NCBI GenBank assembly: GCA_030433395.1
Contig: JAUILX010000039.1
Location: forward strand, 1 to 8,259
Direction: 5' to 3'
Source: Chlamydiia bacterium
GTDB lineage: Bacteria > Chlamydiota > Chlamydiia > Chlamydiales > JACKPQ01
Length of the DNA stretch: 8,259 nucleotides
Of this stretch, positions 1 to 4,681 are shown one piece after another. The translations under genes were made by a program, and so were the position numbers. Each line of letters begins with the position of its first letter. Within the stretch, counting starts at the first letter, position 1. The notes under the pieces are model-generated. The model was given only the letters and a program-made list of their open reading frames with translations, was not told the DNA's origin and ran no database searches.

Positions 1-163
1 TGGCTGTGTGCGAGGCTAAAGCGCCTCCTTGATGGCCGCCGAGGCCGTCGGCAACGGCAAAGAAGCGGTGCTTGGGGAGCAGGAGGTTTTGATCTTCGTT
101 TGGGTGGTTGGGTGAGCTTTGCGTAGCACTTGCATATGTGACTTTAACATGTTCAAGTGGCAT
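1..163 (-). CDS. PP2C-type Ser/Thr protein phosphatase, N-terminal fragment (runs off the left edge)
   Basis: Only the first 54 codons lie in the window; the frame is open to base 1. The ATG at 163-161 is preceded by an AGGA ribosome-binding site (170-173) with a 6-nt spacer. The visible protein contains NEDQN, then FAVADGLGGHQGG. This is the N-terminal hallmark of PPM/PP2C phosphatases: an Asp early in the domain, then the VADGxGGH metal-binding motif, whose Asp and Gly help bind the catalytic Mn/Mg pair. The family removes phosphate from Ser/Thr residues in the cytoplasm and usually opposes Hanks-type kinases; chlamydiae have such a phosphatase (CT259 in C. trachomatis, from memory). The start overlaps the end of the CPBP protease gene by 11 bp, implying co-transcription and coupled translation. 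The fragment is GC-richer than its neighbours. Family call is firm despite its length; target proteins are unknown. Confidence 0.85.
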   Translation of the reverse strand, partial: MPLEHVKVTYASATQSSPNHPNEDQNLLLPKHRFFAVADGLGGHQGGALASHTA

Positions 164-1013
164 AAAGAATCCTAACGATACTTAAGGCATTAAAAGTTGC
201 GTGCAGTGAAAACGATGCAAGTAATGACCCTTGCCTTTCATAGATAAAACCAAGGTAGAGACCGAAGCTAAAAATGGAAACGAGCAAGGGGATATTGCCG
301 ATGCCTTGTGATGGCGCAAAGTGTACGCCGGCAAAAAATATTGATGAGAGCACTATTGCTTGTATACGCGTAACTCGCTTGCGTAAATAGGTCTGTACAA
401 CGCCTCTAAAGATAAACTCCTCGATGAAGGGTGCAATGACTATTGTAATGAGCAGACCCAGCCACAGTAGACTAGAGTTTGCCAGCATACGAATGAACTC
501 GACAGCAATCTGTGAAGGTCCTTCTGATCCAAAAAAATAGATGTTAATGGATTCCATGATGCCGTCAATGGCGGCAACAACTGGAAAGGCTATGGCCCAA
601 GTTAAAGCGCCCATACCAAAATCAGAGAGGAGCAATGATCTTGATGTTTTAAAAATGCCTCTCATATTGATGCGCTTATGAGCAAATGCGTAGAGGGTAA
701 TTAGCAAGATGATGAGTATTTCAGAGGCAAGCTGCAATGAAACCATGAGAAAGCTTGACCAGTTGACTTGCAAGCTTTTTGCAATGGGCATGATGAGGCG
801 GATCAAAAGTAGGGGGCTCAAAAAAGACACGATAAAGTAAATAAGCAAGAGCTCGATGAGGGCAGGAGTGCTGATGAGCACATTTTTAGCTTTTTCGCGA
901 AAGCGAAAAAAGCCATAACGAGAGGCTACAAACGAGGTGAGGATGCCAACAGCTCCAAGCCAAGCTGTTGCTTGTAAATGGTCAGAAAGTTTTTCAGCTG
1001 TTAGATGCAGCAT
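153..1013 (-). CDS. CPBP (CAAX protease/bacteriocin-processing, Abi) family intramembrane metalloprotease
   Basis: This 286-residue polytopic membrane protein has hydrophobic segments at roughly 13-30, 49-78, 88-111, 135-150, 183-197, 217-231 and 241-257. The C-terminal half carries all three signatures of the CPBP/Abi family: EEFIFR (E198, E199, R203), FxxxH (F227-H231) and HATFN (H271, N275). In the Rce1/CPBP family these Glu and His residues line a catalytic centre inside the membrane that cleaves prenylated proteins, peptide pheromones or membrane substrates. The substrate cannot be inferred here. The ATG abuts the TAA of the upstream lipoprotein gene with no gap and has no clear Shine-Dalgarno sequence, so translation probably depends on coupling. 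The 3' end overlaps the PP2C gene. The motifs are complete, so an active enzyme is expected; its biological role is open. Confidence 0.88.
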   Translation of the reverse strand: MLHLTAEKLSDHLQATAWLGAVGILTSFVASRYGFFRFREKAKNVLISTPALIELLLIYFIVSFLSPLLLIRLIMPIAKSLQVNWSSFLMVSLQLASEILIILLITLYAFAHKRINMRGIFKTSRSLLLSDFGMGALTWAIAFPVVAAIDGIMESINIYFFGSEGPSQIAVEFIRMLANSSLLWLGLLITIVIAPFIEEFIFRGVVQTYLRKRVTRIQAIVLSSIFFAGVHFAPSQGIGNIPLLVSIFSFGLYLGFIYERQGSLLASFSLHATFNALSIVRILYAT

Positions 1014-1676
1014 TTAGCGAGACTTGGCTATTGAGATGTAATCTTCTAATCGGCTCACAACCTCGCGCGTTAGCTGAGAATGTGCAAGGCCCACGGGTGT
1101 GATGGAAAAGCTTGTTTTGCCCCAATGCTTTTCACTGTAATCGATGTTTGCAAAAAGCTTTGGAATGTTGTGATCATGATGGATAAGCTCTTGTAAGACG
1201 ATCTTTGGCTCGTCCTCACGCAAGTCAACGATACGTAGACGCATTGTCAGGTCTAAAAAACTATAGCGACCATCTTCAAGCTCGGCAATTTTTTGATTTG
1301 GATGTGTATGTAAATAGTGGTCAACAAGCTCGATAAAAACTAAAAACTCTTGTGTGGGAAATGACTTTTTCATCCAGTGCATATCTTTGCTAAAGGGTTG
1401 GCAACTGGCATCGATTGCATCAAGAGTATTAATGACATCAGACTCATCCACTAGGTGCACTCCGCCTCGCGAAGCAAGTTTTTGTGAGATGGCTTCAGTA
1501 AATTCCTCAGACAGGCTCCAGGGTAGCTCAGAATCGCTATTGTCAATCACTGGGACTAGCGCAACGGACGCTTTACGATGTCCATCGTCTTTAAATAAGC
1601 TAATTTGATTTGTGCTGGATCGATTGCAACCCATTGTGAGTATTGTGCAAATAGCAAACATCATTACTTTGATCAT
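1014..1676 (-). CDS. Putative lipoprotein, chlamydial hypothetical
   Basis: I place the start at the ATG at 1676-1674, giving 220 residues. A longer frame reaches base 1763, but this ATG has a good GAGAGG ribosome-binding site 5 nt upstream and overlaps the glgX stop as ATGA. It also yields a clean signal sequence, MIKVMMFAICTILTMGC. Cys17 is the probable lipidation site, although the lipobox (T-M-G-C) is imperfect at position -3. The mature part begins with a Ser/Asn-rich linker. A segment near residues 37-80, SVALVPVIDNSD followed by an amphipathic helix and GGVHLVDESDV, resembles the strand-helix-strand start of CsgG/TolB-N-like periplasmic domains. I do not recognise the family with certainty; chlamydial CT253-type lipoproteins are one possibility. 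An envelope location facing the periplasm is likely. It lies between glgX and a membrane protease in a tight operon. Confidence 0.75.
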   Translation of the reverse strand: MIKVMMFAICTILTMGCNRSSTNQISLFKDDGHRKASVALVPVIDNSDSELPWSLSEEFTEAISQKLASRGGVHLVDESDVINTLDAIDASCQPFSKDMHWMKKSFPTQEFLVFIELVDHYLHTHPNQKIAELEDGRYSFLDLTMRLRIVDLREDEPKIVLQELIHHDHNIPKLFANIDYSEKHWGKTSFSITPVGLAHSQLTREVVSRLEDYISIAKSR

Positions 1677-2782
1677 TGGAGCCTCTCTTTTCGCCTCACT
1701 ATACAATCTTTGACAAAATTGTACCAGTCTAGATTTGCATCTAATTGATTCCACAAAAACCAATTAAGCTCATTGTCTTGGCACCACGGGTTGTTATTGC
1801 CTTTGCGCGAGTGACCATATTCGTCGCCCATAAGAATCATAGGAGTTCCCTGTGAGTTTAAGAGGTGCTCAATGAAAGCTTTCATGTTAGCCTGCTTGTT
1901 GGCAGCTTTAATGCTAAAGTTTTGATCTGTCCCATCTCGGTTATTTTCATGATTATTTTCGTTGCGTTTTTCAGGGTAGGTGACAAGGTCATTTAAAGTG
2001 AAGCCATCGTGTGATGTGACATAATTGATAGGGACTGAGCGAGCATTCCACTGTTCGTTAAAGGGTTCATTAAAATTGATGTGCTTGCGCACTCCGTCGC
2101 GATACTGGTCGTTCCATTCGCCCCAGTCTGGAGGAAATTGACCAAGTAGATGAAGTCCGGCAGCATCCCAGGGCTCAGCAATGAGTTTTTTTTCTTTAAA
2201 TTGTGCGGATATTTCATCAATAATAGGTGCTGGATTGAGTCTGTTTCCGTCAGGTCCGCGTGTTAAGCAAGCTGCTAGGTCAAAACGAAAACCATCAACA
2301 TTAAATTCATCAACCCAGTAGTGCAACGATTCGATAATGAGCTCTTTCATCGGAGAGGTGTTTGCGCTTAGTGTGTTTCCACAGCCTGAGTAATTTGTGT
2401 GCTCTTCATTTTTCATGATGTAGTACTCAGAAGGAAGATTTGGGCTGTGGTTGTAGACGACATCTAGTATAATCTCAATTCCGGCATCATGTAGTGCATC
2501 TACAAGTGCTTTAAATTCGGCTACTGGATCTTTAAGCGCGTAGCGATCCATAGGCGCAAAAAAATCAGTTGTGTCATAACCCCAATAATTGCGAGTAGAA
2601 TCAAATTGGAAGATGGGCATGAGCTCTACGCAGTTAATTCCCAGATCTAAAAGATGAGGAATTTTTTCAATCGCTCCTAGGTATGTTCCAGGGTGCTTTA
2701 CACCGCTTGAGGAGTGCTGCGTAAATCCACGTACATGCATCTCGTAGATGATGCATTTTTCTAAAGATTCTTTTAGTGACAT
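1673..2782 (-). CDS. glgX: GlgX-like glycogen debranching enzyme reduced to its GH13 catalytic core
   Basis: GlgX hydrolyses alpha-1,6 branches of glycogen after phosphorylase has trimmed the outer chains. The 369-aa product starts within the barrel (IIYEMHVRGF) and keeps the main GH13 regions: DVVYNH (D107, H112), GFRFDLA (nucleophile D168), IAEPWD (acid/base E203) and TSHDG (D259). The GlgX-typical NENNHENNRDGT and GDEYGHSRKGNNN stretches are also present. Usual family members have about 650-660 residues, with an N-terminal CBM48-like domain of about 150 aa and a C-terminal beta domain. Both are absent. An in-frame TAA at 2801-2803 rules out an upstream extension, and the gene ends at RRKERLQ just where the C-terminal domain would begin. 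Two internal loops (after RDGVRK and after DQNFS) are also shorter than in E. coli GlgX. There is no obvious ribosome-binding site. The intact triad and frame argue against a decaying pseudogene; activity is inferred, not shown. Confidence 0.85.
   Translation of the reverse strand: MSLKESLEKCIIYEMHVRGFTQHSSSGVKHPGTYLGAIEKIPHLLDLGINCVELMPIFQFDSTRNYWGYDTTDFFAPMDRYALKDPVAEFKALVDALHDAGIEIILDVVYNHSPNLPSEYYIMKNEEHTNYSGCGNTLSANTSPMKELIIESLHYWVDEFNVDGFRFDLAACLTRGPDGNRLNPAPIIDEISAQFKEKKLIAEPWDAAGLHLLGQFPPDWGEWNDQYRDGVRKHINFNEPFNEQWNARSVPINYVTSHDGFTLNDLVTYPEKRNENNHENNRDGTDQNFSIKAANKQANMKAFIEHLLNSQGTPMILMGDEYGHSRKGNNNPWCQDNELNWFLWNQLDANLDWYNFVKDCIVRRKERLQ
1682..1687 (-). promoter_or_regulatory. Ribosome-binding site of the lipoprotein gene
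   Basis: GAGAGG on the minus strand lies 5 nt before the ATG at 1676-1674, inside the last codons of glgX. It decides the start of the lipoprotein gene in favour of this ATG over the longer frame beginning near 1763. Confidence 0.7.
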
Positions 2783-2893
2783 TTTTGCAGAGTAAAATGT
2801 TTAATAGGGGTTTGTCAAATAGATCTTGTATTAAATTTCAAAGTGGAGCATGCTGAATGAAAGCTTAACTACGGATGCAATGGAGGCACCTTA
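2783..2893. promoter_or_regulatory. Divergent intergenic region between glgX and the slc1-like gene
   Basis: This AT-rich 111-bp spacer must hold the promoters of both divergent genes. On the minus strand a perfect -35 hexamer, TTGACA (2813-2818), is followed after 16 nt by a weak -10 candidate, TTTACT (2791-2796). That -10 ends only 8 nt before the glgX ATG, so transcription from it would give an almost leaderless mRNA, in line with the missing ribosome-binding site. The same bases read TTGTCA on the plus strand (2812-2817), because TTTGTCAAA is an odd palindrome, but I see no convincing -10 for slc1 at 16-18 nt from it. The promoter assignment is tentative. Confidence 0.4.
2882..2886 (+). 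promoter_or_regulatory. Ribosome-binding site of the slc1-like gene
   Basis: GGAGG lies 7 nt upstream of the ATG at 2894. It is the best Shine-Dalgarno match in the window, suggesting efficient translation of the chaperone. Confidence 0.75.
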
Positions 2894-3436
2894 ATGTCAC
2901 TTGAAAACGCTAAACATAATTTAAGAGAATTTGGAAAAGAGCTCAACCTAGAGGGTTTGAACTTTGACGAAAATAACACATGTATTTTAGGGATTGATAA
3001 CGCATTTTCCCTTCACCTAACTTATGAGCCAAACTCAGATCGCCTATATCTTTATTCGCCGATCTTAGATGGTTTGCCGAAAGATCCGCAAATGAAGCTC
3101 AAGCTTTATGAGGCCCTACTCGAAGGGTCAATGCTCGGTGGCCAAATGGCTGGCGGAGGTGTCGGTGTTGCGGTGCGTGAGGAGCTTATATTGATGCATT
3201 CAGTCATCGAAATGGGATCTTCAGCAGAAGCTAACGCTCTGCGCCGTTTCGCACCCTTATTTGTTGAAGCTGTTGAAAAATGGCGCAAGAAAGCTAAAGA
3301 TCTAGTTGAAGGAAAAGAAGAGTTTGAGCCACGCGATTGGGGTGCTCCACCAGAACAACAGTTCCAGCAACATCACCAGCAAAATCCGAAAAAAGACGAC
3401 GACTTCAAACCTGGCGATCGTTTCACAAAAGTTTAA
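2894..3436 (+). CDS. slc1: Type III secretion chaperone, Slc1/CT043-like (CesT/SycE class)
   Basis: Small acidic dimeric chaperones of the CesT/SycE class bind the N-terminal part of type III effectors in the cytoplasm and hand them to the secretion ATPase. In C. trachomatis, Slc1 serves early effectors such as Tarp and TepP. The 180-aa product has the expected plan: an N-terminal helix (1-18), strands with short loops (28-60, including LHLTYEP and LYLYSPILDGLP), a helix (66-83), a glycine-rich turn LGGQMAGGGVGVAV (81-94) typical of the Slc1 branch, a strand EELILMHSVIEM, and a long C-terminal helix (112-139). From about residue 150 a hydrophilic tail rich in Gln and His (154-164) and then charged follows; it is unlikely to be part of the fold. 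This is the only plus-strand gene. Its placement beside glgX matches CT042/CT043. The start is supported by a strong GGAGG. Confidence 0.85.
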   Translation: MSLENAKHNLREFGKELNLEGLNFDENNTCILGIDNAFSLHLTYEPNSDRLYLYSPILDGLPKDPQMKLKLYEALLEGSMLGGQMAGGGVGVAVREELILMHSVIEMGSSAEANALRRFAPLFVEAVEKWRKKAKDLVEGKEEFEPRDWGAPPEQQFQQHHQQNPKKDDDFKPGDRFTKV

Positions 3437-4676
3437 TTTCGATTTTTTCAAGGGCACGGGCAACCGTGTCCTTCTGCTTTTCAATACTTTTACAACTTGC
3501 CATCACTGTGCTGTGGTCTCGGTCAAAATGCTCACCTATTTTTGAGTAAGGCATTTTAAGTTTATTGCGAATAAAAAACATCGCAATCTGCCTGGGCAGG
3601 GTGCACTCTTTTGATTGTGACCTACCGAGCAAGTCTTCCGATCTGATTTCAAAGTGATCAGCAACAGCTTTGACAATTGTTTGGGGGGCAAGCATCGTTT
3701 TTTTTTGCTGCTCAATCAAATCACTTAGAAGCTGGGCAACTTTTAACTCTGTTAAAGGGGCGGTGATATTTTCCATGTGCGCGCGTAAATGTAGAGCTTC
3801 AATGGCTTTTGCAAGTTTTGACGATGTGTCAAAATGTTTGATAACATATGAGTTTGCATCGTCGCACAAATCAACTCTAGAAGAGAGAATTTGGCTTAGT
3901 TCAGTCTGAGTGGGTGGCTCAATGGTTAGCGTTAAGCCCCACTCAAAGCGTGAAATAAGACGCTTTTCAATACCCATAAGTTCTTGAGGTAGTTGTCTAG
4001 AAGTGACAATGATTTGTACGCCGGCTGTGTGTAGAGCATTGAATGTATGAAAAAACTCCTCTTGTGTAGCAGAGCGCCCTTTTAAGATTGAGATATCATC
4101 GACTAAAAGAGCCTTAATATTGCGGTAGGTGTTACGGAAATTATCCATATCAGATGTGCGCATAGCATTGACAACATGTTCTGTGAAGGTTTGCGCGTGT
4201 ACATAAAAAGCGCCCTTCATCGCATTTGCAAAAGCTGTGAGCAGGTGCGTTTTTCCTGAACCTGGTAGGCCGTAAAGAAACACTGGATTGAACTGCGTTT
4301 GATTTTCTAAAAGCTCTTTTAAAAGCTTTGGAGCAATAGAATCTGAGATGAACGTGTCAAATGACATTTCAGATGGTGTAAGATCAGGCAAGTACTTAAA
4401 AGTGGGTTTTGGAGTAGGTTTGCTTTGCTCTTTAGGCGCCAACCCTGCAAGAGTGATATGGACTTTGATTGCGTGGCCACTTTCAGAGCGAAGCTTATCG
4501 TTTAAAAGGGGGCGAATATACTGATCAAACCACTGTCTGACAAAAGCATCGCGAAGTTCCAAATAGAGATTGCGAGCATCAAATTTGATCACCTTGCAAC
4601 CGCTTAGCCAGGGCCTGCAAGCATCTCTGCCAAATTTATCGTTAATCGATTCGCAAAACTGATTCCAAGCTTTCAT
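3423..4676 (-). CDS. dnaA: Chromosomal replication initiator protein DnaA (chlamydial DnaA1-like)
   Basis: DnaA binds origin boxes as an ATP-driven filament and melts the origin. The 417-aa product is short for the family but has all parts: domain I (1-80, starting MKAWNQFCESI), a very short linker (about 80-100), an AAA+ domain (100-327) and a DNA-binding domain IV (328-417). Visible motifs are Walker A GLPGSGKT (136-143), Walker B LLVDDI (190-195), TQEEFFHTFN (204-213), the arginine finger in ISRFEWG (R243), a sensor II Arg (R298) and the box-recognition signature RDHSTVMASCKSIE (386-399). The sensor I segment reads TSRQLP where E. coli has TSDR, so the usual Asp is Arg. The ATG lies 5 nt after the yidC stop without a clear ribosome-binding site, indicating coupling. 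The 3' end overlaps slc1 by 14 bp. C. trachomatis has two dnaA genes; the yidC neighbour marks this as the CT250 type. Confidence 0.92.
   Translation of the reverse strand: MKAWNQFCESINDKFGRDACRPWLSGCKVIKFDARNLYLELRDAFVRQWFDQYIRPLLNDKLRSESGHAIKVHITLAGLAPKEQSKPTPKPTFKYLPDLTPSEMSFDTFISDSIAPKLLKELLENQTQFNPVFLYGLPGSGKTHLLTAFANAMKGAFYVHAQTFTEHVVNAMRTSDMDNFRNTYRNIKALLVDDISILKGRSATQEEFFHTFNALHTAGVQIIVTSRQLPQELMGIEKRLISRFEWGLTLTIEPPTQTELSQILSSRVDLCDDANSYVIKHFDTSSKLAKAIEALHLRAHMENITAPLTELKVAQLLSDLIEQQKKTMLAPQTIVKAVADHFEIRSEDLLGRSQSKECTLPRQIAMFFIRNKLKMPYSKIGEHFDRDHSTVMASCKSIEKQKDTVARALEKIEIKLL
3452..3480 (+). terminator. Probable intrinsic terminator of the slc1-like gene, inside dnaA
   Basis: An 8-bp stem GGGCACGG/CCGTGTCC (3452-3459 with 3464-3471, one G-U pair) is closed by a GCAA loop, a stable GNRA tetraloop. 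It is followed by the pyrimidine-rich TTCTGCTTTT. It begins 15 nt after the slc1 stop. On the minus strand the same bases contain an A-C mismatch and no U-tract, so the signal is directed to plus-strand transcripts. It lies over dnaA codons for the C-terminal helix. The U-tract is imperfect, hence moderate confidence. Confidence 0.6.
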
Positions 4677-4681
4677 AAGGC

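Noticed and set aside
1677..1763. Upstream extension of the lipoprotein frame by 29 codons
   Set aside because: The extra codons overlap the glgX 3' end, encode no signal sequence and would bury the lipoprotein signal peptide; the ATG at 1676 has a good ribosome-binding site.
2186..2193. A8 tract in glgX just before the codon for the catalytic Glu
   Set aside because: It could promote slippage, but KEKK is naturally A-rich in such a genome and no product of a shifted frame is recognisable.
1673..2782. glgX as a frameshifted pseudogene
   Set aside because: The frame is intact with conserved motifs over its whole length, and no remnant of the missing domains is visible in other frames of the adjoining sequence.
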